Numbered from the stretch's first letter, positions 48,899 to 56,953 are shown. The stretch is 64,000 nucleotides of DNA from Actinocatenispora rupis (GCF_016861975.1 NZ_BOMB01000040.1:1-64000), one strand, 5' to 3'. Made by a program: numbers and translations. The notes: generated by a model from the letters alone, not told the origin.

Positions 48899-50227
48899 TC
48901 ACGACGCGCCTCCCGGAACGACCTCGACGGTAGCGCGCCGGGACGGGCGCAGGCTGGCGGCAGCCGCCACGATGGACTCCTCGCTGACCTCGCCGATCAG
49001 GCGGGGCAGATCGTTGGTGAGCGCGGCGTCCCCGCGCTGCTGGGCGATGGTGCCCATGCGCAGCGCGCGGCCGAGCACCGGGTCGAGGTCACGCAACAGC
49101 TGCGCGACGATGCGGGCCTTGATGCCGTCCAACTCCCCCGGTACGAGACCGCCGGTGGCGAGCCGGTCCAGCTCCTCGTCGACGGTGCCGAGTACGGCGT
49201 CGACGGAGCCGCCGGGCGGCAGGTGCGCCGACAGCAGCATCGCGGTGGGGTCGCGCACCTCGAACGGTTCGCCCATGAACCCCACGTACCCGCCGATGCC
49301 GGTGACCGCGCGGTCCTTCAGCACCAGCCGCTCCACCAACCGGGACGAGTCGCCGTCGGTCAGCACCTCGGCGAGCACGACATACGGCAGGTACGCGGCG
49401 AAGTCGCCGATCGGGTCGGGAACCCGCCAGGCGGAGGCGAACGCGGCCAGCGGCGCCCGTTCGTCCACATAGGAGTCACGGCGCTCGGCGGTCAGGTCCG
49501 GCTCGGCGAAGCTCGGCCGCACCGGGGCCGGCCGCGCCGGTACGTCACCGAAGTGCTGCTCCACCAACGCCTGCGCGTCGGCCACGTCGAAGTCGCCGGC
49601 CAGCGCGAGCGTCGCGTTGCTCGCCGCGTAGTACGTGGTGAAGAAGTCCTCGGCGTCGGCGACGGTCGCGGCGTTCAGGTCGACGAACGAGCCGTACCCG
49701 TCGTGCGCGTTGGGGAACGTGTCGAACATGACCGGCGGCAGCCGCAGCCACGGAAACCCGCCGTACGGCCGGTTCAGCACGTTGACCCGGATCTCCTCGG
49801 AGACCACGTCGATCTGGTTGCGCAGGTTCTCCTCGGTGATCTTCGGCCGGCGCATCCGGTCGGCTTCGAGGAACAGCGCGCGCTCCAGCGCGTTCGACGG
49901 GAGGAACTGGTAGTAGTCCGTGTAGTCGAGGTGGGTCGAGCCGTTGAAGGTGCCGCCGGACCCCTGCACGTACCGGAAGTGGGCGAGCTTCTCCAGGTTC
50001 TCCGAGCCCTGGAACATCAGATGCTCGAACAGGTGGGCGAACCCGGTCCGGCCCTCCGGCTCCGACCTGATGCCGACGTCGTAGATCACCGCGACGGCGA
50101 CCACCGGCGCGCTCCGGTCGGGCGCCAGGACGACCCGCAGGCCGTTGGCGAGCTGGTACTGCTCCACCGGGTACTTGGTGGTCGGGATCCGCACGCGGCG
50201 GTTGCTGAGACTGCTTCGAGCGGGCAC
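48899..50227 (-). CDS. M16-family zinc peptidase, active subunit
   Basis: 442 residues. Inverted zinc motif HLFEH at 65-69 (FAHLFEHLMFQGSENL) with distal ligand Glu145 in SEEIRVN, at the family's usual spacing. Cytoplasmic, no signal peptide; degrades peptides with its partner encoded downstream. GTG 50227 lies 6 nt after TAGGGT (minus strand 50239-50234), so it appears leaderless. Confidence 0.92.
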   Translation of the reverse strand: MPARSSLSNRRVRIPTTKYPVEQYQLANGLRVVLAPDRSAPVVAVAVIYDVGIRSEPEGRTGFAHLFEHLMFQGSENLEKLAHFRYVQGSGGTFNGSTHLDYTDYYQFLPSNALERALFLEADRMRRPKITEENLRNQIDVVSEEIRVNVLNRPYGGFPWLRLPPVMFDTFPNAHDGYGSFVDLNAATVADAEDFFTTYYAASNATLALAGDFDVADAQALVEQHFGDVPARPAPVRPSFAEPDLTAERRDSYVDERAPLAAFASAWRVPDPIGDFAAYLPYVVLAEVLTDGDSSRLVERLVLKDRAVTGIGGYVGFMGEPFEVRDPTAMLLSAHLPPGGSVDAVLGTVDEELDRLATGGLVPGELDGIKARIVAQLLRDLDPVLGRALRMGTIAQQRGDAALTNDLPRLIGEVSEESIVAAAASLRPSRRATVEVVPGGAS

Positions 50228-50333
50228 CTTGCGACCCTATCCGCAGAAACCCGCCAACCGCACGAGGCCCCACGGATCGGACCGGACCCGACGCCTATCC
50301 TTGGGGATCCGTCCGAGGAGGTGTCCGACCACC

Positions 50334-50762
50334 ATGCCGGTACTCGTGCCAGTCGAGTCGCTGTTCATCCTGGACGGGCTGGTCTCCTGCGGCAGCTGCC
50401 ACGGCCCGATGGCCCCCGTGTGCGGCACGCCGGTGCCGCCCGTGGTGCGCGACCGGCACTACTCCTGCCGGGCCGGCTGCGAGCGTTTCACCGTCGACGC
50501 CGACCACGCCGAGCGGTACGCGTTGGACGGGGCGCTGCGGCGACTGTCCACATCGGACGACGCGCCGTACATCCCGGGGTGGACTCCCCCGTCGTACGAC
50601 GACGGCCGCAAGCACGTGGCGCGCCGGTGGAACGCCGCGTCCGCCGGGGAGCAGCGCGACGTGCTGCGCCACCTGATCCGGGCCGTCGTGGTCGGCACCG
50701 AGACCGGCACCGCCGCCGCCGAGGTACCGCTGTCGGTCGCGTTCCACCGCCGCGCCGACTGA
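50334..50762 (+). CDS. Recombinase zinc-beta-ribbon-derived small protein
   Basis: 142 residues. GLVSCGSCHGPMAPVC and HYSCRAGCERF match the zinc beta ribbon found behind the catalytic part of large serine recombinases, and RWNAASAGEQRDVLRHLIRA matches the helical C-terminal end of those proteins. No resolvase catalytic domain or attachment-site structure is present. It is either a domesticated recombinase tail or a small DNA-binding protein. The start is not certain: GAGGAGG is 13 nt upstream of ATG 50334. Confidence 0.65.
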   Translation: MPVLVPVESLFILDGLVSCGSCHGPMAPVCGTPVPPVVRDRHYSCRAGCERFTVDADHAERYALDGALRRLSTSDDAPYIPGWTPPSYDDGRKHVARRWNAASAGEQRDVLRHLIRAVVVGTETGTAAAEVPLSVAFHRRAD

Positions 50763-50767
50763 CCGCG

Positions 50768-51790
50768 TCAGGACCGGCGGATCGAGTTGATCGCGTCCTT
50801 CACGACCCAGTCGTACTGCTTGTGCGTGCCGGGAATCGACACGTACAGCACGGCGGCGGTCGGCTTGCCGACGTCCAGGGTGACCACGCCGACCAGCTCG
50901 TTGTCGGCCTTCAGCCCGTCCTTGCTGTCGTCGAAGTGCAGCCGGAAGATCGACACCCACGCGTTCAGGCCGCCGATCGTGGTCAGCTTGTCCTCGATCT
51001 TGTCCATGTGGTTCGGCTGCGGATAGTACGACTCGCGCACGTCCGCGACGATCTGCTGCCCCACGCACTTGAGGTCGAGGATCGTGCCGTCGTTCACGGT
51101 GGCCGGTACCGACCCGGACAGCACGGACGCCAGGTACTGCCCCTTCGAGTACTGCTCGGTCACGAACGCCTGGCCGACCCGGTAGTGCACCTTCAGCTGG
51201 CCGCCCACCCAGTCCTCGTGCCACGGCTGGAACGGCGACGAGAACTGCTTGTACGAGATGCCCGCCGTCCGGTCCGACGTGCGCGGGCCGGGCGGCGCGG
51301 GCGGACCCTCCTTGTACCCGGGGTTCGCGGTGGCGGTCGGCGGCGGACACGCCTGCGCGAGCGGCGGACCGGTCTGCTTCTGCGTGTGGACCCCGAACGG
51401 CAGCCCGCCCCCGCCGCCGAACGAGCCGGTGATCGCCATGGCCAGCACGACGATCAGGCCGACCCCGAGTACGGTGCCGGCCGCGCCGAGGAACCAGCCG
51501 AGCCGTAGCCCGCGCGGCTTGTCGGTCGTCCCGCCCGGGGTGCCGCCGCCGAGGGCGACCGGGTCACGCCGCTGCCACCAGTGGCGCTGCGCGTCGGGCG
51601 GCGGCGGGGCCGACACCTCGTGTGCCGCGGTGACCAGCCCGGACTCGGCGCGCGGGTGCGCCGGGTGGGCGGCCCGCACGATCGGCGTACTTCCGGGCAC
51701 GTCGCGGGCCGGCGGCGGTACGACGACGAAGTCGGTCGTCTCGCCGGCCTGCCGGGACCACACGGCGTCGCGGTCGCTCTGGTCGGTCAT
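50768..51790 (-). CDS. Single-pass membrane protein with extracytoplasmic domain
   Basis: 340 residues. Cytoplasmic Pro-rich tail about 1-95, one membrane helix (LGWFLGAAGTVLGVGLIVVL), then an outside domain of about 215 residues with two or three Cys, ending DWVVKDAINSIRRS. Repeated features such as YKQFSSPFQPWHEDWVGGQL, VTEQYSKGQYLASVLSG and GTILDLKCVGQQIVADVRES suggest a conserved actinobacterial family of unknown role, perhaps related to substrate binding at the envelope. ATG 51790 is preceded by a GA-rich stretch. Confidence 0.75.
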   Translation of the reverse strand: MTDQSDRDAVWSRQAGETTDFVVVPPPARDVPGSTPIVRAAHPAHPRAESGLVTAAHEVSAPPPPDAQRHWWQRRDPVALGGGTPGGTTDKPRGLRLGWFLGAAGTVLGVGLIVVLAMAITGSFGGGGGLPFGVHTQKQTGPPLAQACPPPTATANPGYKEGPPAPPGPRTSDRTAGISYKQFSSPFQPWHEDWVGGQLKVHYRVGQAFVTEQYSKGQYLASVLSGSVPATVNDGTILDLKCVGQQIVADVRESYYPQPNHMDKIEDKLTTIGGLNAWVSIFRLHFDDSKDGLKADNELVGVVTLDVGKPTAAVLYVSIPGTHKQYDWVVKDAINSIRRS

Positions 51791-51943
51791 CTCCCGCGCT
51801 CTCTTCGGGTACGCGCCGGGGCCGTGCACCGCACGCCCGGCGGGCGGCTCGCGGCCCTGCCCGACAACGGTAGCGGGCGACGCTGTGGGCGCCGGGTGTG
51901 GCCGGCGGCGGAGCGGGGATCGTGATGCTGCGTCGTACCACCG

Positions 51944-52156
51944 TCACCGGCGGTCAGGATGTCGGCGCTGGTCGGCGGGCGTCGGCTGCCGGGGCGAGTG
52001 CAGCTCGATCACCGTACTGGTCTCGGGGTGCCGCGCGGACTGGCTGGGGTGCCACGGCGCGAGCGAGACGGCCGCGGCCATCGCGACTCCCGCCGCCGCG
52101 ATCGCGCAGACGACGAGCAGTTCGGTACGGCCGGTCGTGCCGATACCGGCGGCCAT
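51944..52156 (-). CDS. Small single-pass membrane protein
   Basis: 70 residues. A membrane helix at about 12-32 (ELLVVCAIAAAGVAMAAAVS) followed by a His/Pro/Arg-rich outside tail. AAGGA lies 7 nt before ATG 52156, supporting expression. No family recognised. The 51791-51943 gap to the larger membrane protein downstream shows nothing further. Confidence 0.6.
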   Translation of the reverse strand: MAAGIGTTGRTELLVVCAIAAAGVAMAAAVSLAPWHPSQSARHPETSTVIELHSPRQPTPADQRRHPDRR

Positions 52157-52212
52157 GGTGTGTCCTTCCCCGTGGTGCCTGGACGCGGGGCCATCGCGGC
52201 GGCCCCGCGGCG

Positions 52213-52246
52213 GAGGAGCCAGAGCCTCCGAGGAGCCAGAGCCTCC
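52213..52246. repeat. 17-bp perfect tandem repeat
   Basis: GAGGAGCCAGAGCCTCC occurs twice in a row (52213-52229, 52230-52246). Each copy can fold as GAGG/CCTC-type hairpins. It sits in the 206-bp gap between the small membrane protein and the GPP34 gene; the rest of the gap, including an AT-richer AAGAATTCGACAGAAACTTC near 52331-52350, shows no gene. Confidence 0.6.
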
Positions 52247-52362
52247 GCCGTTGTCGTTGCTGTGCGTGAGCGTCGCACGGATTCCGGATCCCGTCAGCCC
52301 CGCGGCCGGCTCTTCACCGAAGTTCCGTCAAGAATTCGACAGAAACTTCAGGTGGTACCGGC

Positions 52363-53019
52363 TCAGCTGCCTGCGGCGGCACCGGCCGAGGCCGCCGCGG
52401 CCCGGTCGGACTGGATCGCCTTGCGTACGGCGGTCGCCACCGGATCGACACTCTCCGCAAGCATCTCGATACGTTTCTTGTACGAGCGGCGCTCCGACCC
52501 GCTCAGCACCGTACGCAGCTCGGCCGCCGCGGCGAGCGCCACCGCCGCCGCGTCCCGGGCCTCGACCCGGTCCACCGGCCGGTCCCCGCGCAGCGCCTGC
52601 CCCACCCCGTCCACGTACGCCCGGTACGTGCGCGGGTCGGTGACGGTCAGCCGCTCGGACGGGAAGATGCCGAGCACCCGGCGCGTCTCGACGGTGAGGA
52701 AACCGTTGTCCACCAAGCGGTCCCGTACCCGGGGGCGGGCCTGGCGGGCCTGCCGACGCACCCAGTGCCGCCAGTCGCGGGGCCGGCCCGACGCGGCGAT
52801 CTCGGCCAGCACGTCCGCGGCGAACGGGTCGGAATCGGCGACCAGACCGGTCGGTACGGCCTTGCGCTGCTCGTCCCGCAGCGCGCCGGCCAGCAACAGG
52901 TCGGCGAGCGCGGCACCGCGCAGCAGGTACCCGATCCGGTCGCGGGCGACCAGGCGTTCCTTGGCGGGATCCAGTGCCAGCAGGTACATCCGGGACGGCA
53001 GGTCGTCGGGAAGCCGCAC
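52363..53019 (-). CDS. GPP34 (GOLPH3/VPS74-like) protein
   Basis: 218 residues. Helix-rich with the GPP34 pattern: LPDDLPSRMYLLALDPAKER, RIGYLLRGAALADLLLAG, then RDWRHWVRRQARQARPRVRDRL and RVLGIFPSERLTV with a hairpin that in GOLPH3 proteins meets the membrane (PI4P binding in eukaryotes). Role in bacteria unknown. GTG start 3 bp after the RHH gene; third gene of the SPFH-RHH-GPP34 operon. Confidence 0.87.
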   Translation of the reverse strand: MRLPDDLPSRMYLLALDPAKERLVARDRIGYLLRGAALADLLLAGALRDEQRKAVPTGLVADSDPFAADVLAEIAASGRPRDWRHWVRRQARQARPRVRDRLVDNGFLTVETRRVLGIFPSERLTVTDPRTYRAYVDGVGQALRGDRPVDRVEARDAAAVALAAAAELRTVLSGSERRSYKKRIEMLAESVDPVATAVRKAIQSDRAAAASAGAAAGS

Positions 53020-53022
53020 GGC

Positions 53023-53247
53023 TCACTCCTCGTCGTCGGTACTGTCATCGTCCTGTGTGGACGGTCGGCCGGGGCGGCGGATCCGCCCCACGTCCTTCGG
53101 CAGCCGGCCGGCGTCGGCCAGCGCGCGCCGCAGCAGGAACTCGATCTGCGCGTTGGTACTGCGCAGTTCCGCGCCGGCCCACCGCGCCAGCGCGTCGTGC
53201 ACGGCCGGATCGAGCCGGAGCAGGATCTTCTTGCGTTCAGTCGCCAT
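53023..53247 (-). CDS. Ribbon-helix-helix DNA-binding protein
   Basis: 74 residues. The strand KKILLRLDP followed by helices AVHDALARWAGAELRSTNAQ and IEFLLRRALADAG is an Arc/CopG ribbon-helix-helix, with a short acidic tail DDDSTDDEE. Because the operon starts with a perfect palindrome (54289-54304) it probably autoregulates through it. The acidic tail is unusual for a short DNA-binding protein. Lies between SPFH and GPP34 genes, all on one strand. Confidence 0.87.
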   Translation of the reverse strand: MATERKKILLRLDPAVHDALARWAGAELRSTNAQIEFLLRRALADAGRLPKDVGRIRRPGRPSTQDDDSTDDEE

Positions 53248-53275
53248 ACGCGATCGTCCTTACGCCGCAACGGTT

Positions 53276-53304
53276 CCCGCACCGTCCACCATGGACGGTG
53301 CGGG
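53276..53304 (-). terminator. Hairpin after SPFH gene
   Basis: CCCGCACCGTCCA (53276-53288) pairs perfectly with TGGACGGTGCGGG (53292-53304) around a 3-nt loop, 9 nt past the SPFH stop. It may attenuate, not stop, transcription into the RHH and GPP34 genes 30 bp further on. Confidence 0.6.
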
Positions 53305-53312
53305 AGCCGGCC

Positions 53313-54236
53313 CTACTGGTACAGCGATCCGGTGTTGACGATCGGCTGGGTGCCCCGCTCGCCGCAGAGCACCACCAGCAGGTTGCTGACCATGGTGGCC
53401 TTGCGCTCCTCGTCCAGCTCGACCACGTCGCGCTCGGTCAGCCGGTCCAGCGCCAGCTCGACCATGCCGACCGCGCCCTCGACGATCCGCTGCCGGGCGG
53501 CGACCACCGCACCGGCCTGCTGGCGCTGGAGCATGACCTGGGCGATCTCCGGCGCGTACGACAACCGGGTGATGCGGGACTCGATCACCTTGACGCCGGC
53601 CGACGCGACCCGGGCGCCGATCTCGTCGGACATCTTCGCGGTGATCTCGTCGGCGTTGTCCCGCAACGACAGCGACCCGTTCTCGTGCGAGTCGTACGGG
53701 TAGGCGCCGGCGACGTGCCGCACCGCGGTCTCCGCCTGGATCGACACGAACGCGCGGAAGTCGTCCACCTCGAACACCGCCTTGGCGGTGTCCTCGACCT
53801 GCCACACGACGACCGCGGCCATCTCGATCGGGTTGCCGTCCGCGTCGTTCACCTTGACCGTGTCGGTCTCCAGGTTGCGGATCCGCGTGGAGATCTTGTG
53901 CCGCTTGGTGAACGGGTTGACCCAGCGCAGGCCGCTGGTCCGGATGGTCCCGGTGTACCGCCCCAGCAACTGCACGACGCGCGCCTCGCCGGGGGCCACC
54001 GAGTTCAGCCCGCCGCCGAGAATGGCGCCGGCGACGATCGCGACGACGCCGACCGGGACCAGAGCGCCGGCGCGGTCGGCGGACGCGCCGGCCACGATCA
54101 CCACGACGCCGAGCACGATCAGTACGAGCACAAGGGCCAGCATCGGCAGGCCGGCGGCGCCGCGCGCGGGCCGCTCGGACACCTGCGCCGCGGGCATGTC
54201 CACCTGGACGGACTCACCGGGCCGGGGGGTACTCAT
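53313..54236 (-). CDS. SPFH/band-7 membrane protein
   Basis: 307 residues. Two membrane helices (about 30-75), then the SPFH domain: NSVAPGEARVVQLLGRYTGT, GLRWVNPFTKRHKISTRIRN, and a C-terminal coiled-coil part SYAPEIAQVMLQRQQAGAVV (AxA-like AVVAARQRIVEGAVGM). Scaffolds membrane microdomains. The next two genes encode an RHH protein and GPP34; this trio recurs in actinobacteria. Promoter region carries a 16-bp palindrome. Confidence 0.9.
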   Translation of the reverse strand: MSTPRPGESVQVDMPAAQVSERPARGAAGLPMLALVLVLIVLGVVVIVAGASADRAGALVPVGVVAIVAGAILGGGLNSVAPGEARVVQLLGRYTGTIRTSGLRWVNPFTKRHKISTRIRNLETDTVKVNDADGNPIEMAAVVVWQVEDTAKAVFEVDDFRAFVSIQAETAVRHVAGAYPYDSHENGSLSLRDNADEITAKMSDEIGARVASAGVKVIESRITRLSYAPEIAQVMLQRQQAGAVVAARQRIVEGAVGMVELALDRLTERDVVELDEERKATMVSNLLVVLCGERGTQPIVNTGSLYQ

Positions 54237-54288
54237 CTGCCACTCCCTCTCTTCCGCCGCCTCGCCGGGCGGCTATCCAGAGCCTAGC

Positions 54289-54304
54289 AAAGTGATATCA
54301 CTTT
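54289..54304. promoter_or_regulatory. Perfect 16-bp palindrome AAAGTGATATCACTTT
   Basis: Fully symmetric, AT-rich, 53 bp upstream of the SPFH start and 46 bp from the divergent TetR gene. On the minus strand TAGGCT (54286-54281) directly follows, so it would lie in the promoter spacer. The best candidate to bind it is the RHH protein of the operon; the TetR protein is an alternative. Confidence 0.75.
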
Positions 54305-54349
54305 TTACCAGCCCTGGCGCTTCTTACTCAGGCGACGTATAAATTACTC

Positions 54350-54955
54350 ATGCAGGTAACGAAGGCGGCGGAGGGCCGGAGCGTGGCGGCCACCGCGCGG
54401 CGGGCGCAGATCGTCGCCGCCGCGACCGAGGTGATCGCCGAGGCGGGCTACCGGCAGGCGTCGTTCGCGCGCATCGCCAAGCACGCCGGGCTCAGCAGCA
54501 CCCGGCTGATCTCGTACCACTTCGCCGACAAGGGCGAGCTGATCCGCGAGGTCGCGGGGACCGTGTTCGAGAGCATCGGGCGGTTCATGCACGAGCGGAT
54601 GGCCGGACACGAGAGCGCGCGCGAGCTGCTGGAGGCGTACATCCGGGGGGTCGTGGGGTTCACGGCGACGCACCGGGCGCAGATGGCCGCGCTGACCCAG
54701 ATCTTCCTGAACGGTGGGCTCGACTTCGACGCCGACGACGGTGCGGCCGCCAGCTCGCACGTGGAGGAGATCCTGCGGCACGGGCAGCGGACCGGCGAGT
54801 TCCGGGACTTCGACCCGCGCGTCGTCGGTACGAGCGTCCAGCGGTCCGTGGAGGGGCTGCCGTTCCTGCTGGCCGCCGACCCCGACGTCGACACCGGGGC
54901 GTACGCGGACGAGCTGGTGACCATGTTCGATCTCGCCACCCGGGCCGCGTCGTGA
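54350..54955 (+). CDS. TetR-family regulator
   Basis: 201 residues. HTH: ARRAQIVAAATEVIAEAGY and ASFARIAKHAGLSSTRLISYHFADKGEL (about 16-65). The C terminus is a TetR ligand domain. TATAAA (54338-54343) is 6 nt before ATG 54350 and there is no ribosome site, so the message is probably leaderless. The stop overlaps the next gene's GTG (GTGA), and two membrane-protein genes follow in a tight operon, likely its targets. Confidence 0.9.
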   Translation: MQVTKAAEGRSVAATARRAQIVAAATEVIAEAGYRQASFARIAKHAGLSSTRLISYHFADKGELIREVAGTVFESIGRFMHERMAGHESARELLEAYIRGVVGFTATHRAQMAALTQIFLNGGLDFDADDGAAASSHVEEILRHGQRTGEFRDFDPRVVGTSVQRSVEGLPFLLAADPDVDTGAYADELVTMFDLATRAAS

Positions 54956-55596
54956 GGATCCGGCCGCTCACCGTCGTCGACTTCGTCGTCCCGACCGCGG
55001 CGTACTACGTGCTGCGGTTCGCCGGGGTGCACGAGCCGGTCGCGCTGGTGGCCGGCGCGGTGCTGTCGGTCGTGAGCGGGGTCGGCCAGCTGGTGTGGCG
55101 GCGGAAGATCGCGGCGATGCCGGTCTTCTGGCTCGTGGTGATGCTGGCCAGCCTGGCGGTCTCGCTGCTCGTCGGGAGTCCCCGCTTCCTGCTCGCCCGC
55201 GACGCGATCGGGGTGGCCGCGGGCGGTGTCGCGTTCCTGCTGTCGCTGCGGTTCCGGCGACCGGTGACGTTCACGCTGTGCCGGCCGTTGCTGGAGAAGC
55301 GGTTCGGCACCTCGGCCGACTGGGACGACGCGTGGCGGCTCGCGCCGCGGTTCCGGCGGCTGTGGCGGGTCAACACGGTGATCTGGGGCGTCGCGCTGCT
55401 CGCCGACGCCGTACTGCGCGTCGCGATGGCGTACGCGCTGCCGATCGACGTGGCGCCGGGCGCGAACACCGTGCAGTACGTGGTGTTCACGGTGCTGATG
55501 ATGGCGGTCACGAACGTGCACCTGACACTCGCCGGCCTGTGGCGGGTGCTGCACACCCTTCCGCGCACCACCGCACTCTCCGGAGGTACCGCATGA
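54952..55596 (+). CDS. Multi-pass membrane protein (VC0807-like)
   Basis: 214 residues, about six hydrophobic segments (VVDFVVPTAAYYVLRFAGVH first; VFWLVVMLASLAVSLLVG; YVVFTVLMMAVTNVHLTLAG). KRFGTSADWDDAWRLAPRFRRLWRVNT lies in the cytoplasmic loop and is characteristic of VC0807-domain proteins. Role unknown. Overlaps the TetR stop and the next start, so it is co-translated with both. Confidence 0.8.
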   Translation: MRIRPLTVVDFVVPTAAYYVLRFAGVHEPVALVAGAVLSVVSGVGQLVWRRKIAAMPVFWLVVMLASLAVSLLVGSPRFLLARDAIGVAAGGVAFLLSLRFRRPVTFTLCRPLLEKRFGTSADWDDAWRLAPRFRRLWRVNTVIWGVALLADAVLRVAMAYALPIDVAPGANTVQYVVFTVLMMAVTNVHLTLAGLWRVLHTLPRTTALSGGTA

Positions 55597-55970
55597 CCAG
55601 ACGCCTGCTCGCCGTACTCGGTGCCGCGCTCACGGCCACGTTGCTGTGGGTTCTCGCGGTGCCGGTGGCCGGCGTAACCCTGACTGTCCATAGTGGAGGG
55701 TCGACGCTGACCGTCGGGCCGGCCGCCGTCGTGGTGGTGCCGCTGCTCGCCGGGCTCGCCGCGCTCGGCCTGCGCGTCCTGCTCGAACGGCACCGCGTCG
55801 CCTGGCTCGTCGCCGCCCTCGCCGTACTCGCGGTCTCGCTGCTCGGTCCGCTCGGCGCCACGAGTACGGGTGCGGCGGCGGTGCTCGCGGCGATGCACCT
55901 GGCCACCGCCGCGGTCCTGCTCCCCAACCTCTGGGTACGCCGGCGCCCCGTGGCGCCCGTGCCCGCCTGA
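55593..55970 (+). CDS. Small membrane protein (DUF6069-like)
   Basis: 125 residues. Four hydrophobic segments with short loops; RLLAVLGAALTATLLWVLAV first, later AAVVVVPLLAGLAALGLRVL and MHLATAAVLLPNLWVRRR. Matches the compact four-helix DUF6069 layout. GGAGGT is 6 nt upstream of ATG 55593, which overlaps the preceding stop (ATGA). Confidence 0.78.
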   Translation: MTRRLLAVLGAALTATLLWVLAVPVAGVTLTVHSGGSTLTVGPAAVVVVPLLAGLAALGLRVLLERHRVAWLVAALAVLAVSLLGPLGATSTGAAAVLAAMHLATAAVLLPNLWVRRRPVAPVPA

Positions 55971-56000
55971 CGCCACGCGGTATTTCGGGTGCGCGGGCCG

Positions 56001-56026
56001 TACGGTGCGGCGATGCTGACCTGATG
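56001..56026 (+). promoter_or_regulatory. Leaderless promoter opening a 3-codon mini-ORF
   Basis: TACGGT (56001-56006), 6 nt, then ATG-CTG-ACC-TGA at 56013-56024, whose TGA overlaps the ATG of the GNAT gene (TGATG at 56022-56026). If transcription starts at 56013 the mini-ORF is leaderless and the GNAT start is reached by re-initiation; the GNAT ATG has no ribosome site. Confidence 0.5.
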
Positions 56027-56926
56027 CGCACCGTGCCGCCCGCCGGACTCACCGTCCGGCCGCTGCGGGCCGACGACGCCGCCGCCGTCGTCGCCCTCAC
56101 CAACGCCTGCGAACTCGCCGACCTCGGCGAGACGCTGGCCGAGTTCGACGACGTCGTCGCCGACTGGCACCGGCCCAGCTTCGACCTCGCCACCGACTCG
56201 GTCGGCGTGTTCGACGGCCCCGACCTCGTCGGGTACGCGGAGGTGTACCGGGCGCGCCGCGCCGAAGCGTACGTGCGGCCGGAACGGCGCGGCGCGGGCA
56301 TCGGTACCTGGCTCGCCGGGTGGACGCGGGAGCAGGCGCGCGCCGCCGGCGGCCGGCTCGTCGGGCAGACCCTGCCGGCGGGGAACACCGGCGCGGTCGG
56401 CATGTTCACCGCGCTGGGGTACACGCCGCGGTGGACGACGTGGGTGCTGGCGCTGCCGCGGGACGCCGAGCCGCCGACCGCGCCGCCGCCGCCCGGCGTC
56501 ACGATCCGGGAGTACGAGGACGGCGACGGGGCCGCGGCGTACCGGACGATCGAGGACGCGTTCGGCGAGTGGCCGGACCGGGAGCCGACGACGTACGGGG
56601 ACTGGGCGGCGGGGGTGCTGGAACGTACCGGGTTCGCGCCGTGGCAGGTGCAGCTCGCGGTCGCGGACGGCGTGGTCGTGGGCGCCTGTCACGTGATCGT
56701 GTCCGGGGACGGCGTCGGCTGGGTCAACCAGCTCGCCGTACGGAGGGACCACCGGGGCCGGGGCATCGCGCGGGCGCTGCTGGCCGCCGCGTTCGCCGCG
56801 ACCCGCGCGCAGGGCGCGAGCGGCGCCGAACTGTCGACCGACTCGCGTACCGGTGCGCTCGACCTCTACCTGCATCTGGGCATGCGCGTCCGGCAGACGT
56901 TCACGCACTACGCCGTCGAGCTGTGA
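56024..56926 (+). CDS. Double-domain GNAT acetyltransferase
   Basis: 300 residues with two GNAT domains. Domain 1 (1-150): VRPERRGAGIGTWLAGW is the acetyl-CoA loop (R/Q-x-x-G-x-G/A). Domain 2 (165-300): VRRDHRGRGIARALLAAAF, followed by the Thr/Asn-containing GAELSTDSRTGALDLYLHLGM. The MshD/Eis-like two-domain form can acetylate small amines; this one is not MshD by motif. Substrate unknown. Its stop lies in a hairpin shared with the convergent DeoR gene. Confidence 0.88.
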   Translation: MRTVPPAGLTVRPLRADDAAAVVALTNACELADLGETLAEFDDVVADWHRPSFDLATDSVGVFDGPDLVGYAEVYRARRAEAYVRPERRGAGIGTWLAGWTREQARAAGGRLVGQTLPAGNTGAVGMFTALGYTPRWTTWVLALPRDAEPPTAPPPPGVTIREYEDGDGAAAYRTIEDAFGEWPDREPTTYGDWAAGVLERTGFAPWQVQLAVADGVVVGACHVIVSGDGVGWVNQLAVRRDHRGRGIARALLAAAFAATRAQGASGAELSTDSRTGALDLYLHLGMRVRQTFTHYAVEL

Positions 56927-56947
56927 TCCCTTGCGCCACAAGGGATC
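56925..56947. terminator. Terminator between convergent genes
   Basis: GATCCCTT (56925-56932) and AAGGGATC (56940-56947) with loop GCGCCAC. The whole element contains TTGCGCCACAA, a motif seen also at 21988 and 24158. Confidence 0.7.
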
Positions 56948-56953
56948 CCGGGC

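Noticed and set aside
50334-50762. Active serine integrase with att site
   Set aside because: The catalytic resolvase domain is absent and no flanking direct repeats or tRNA target are seen.
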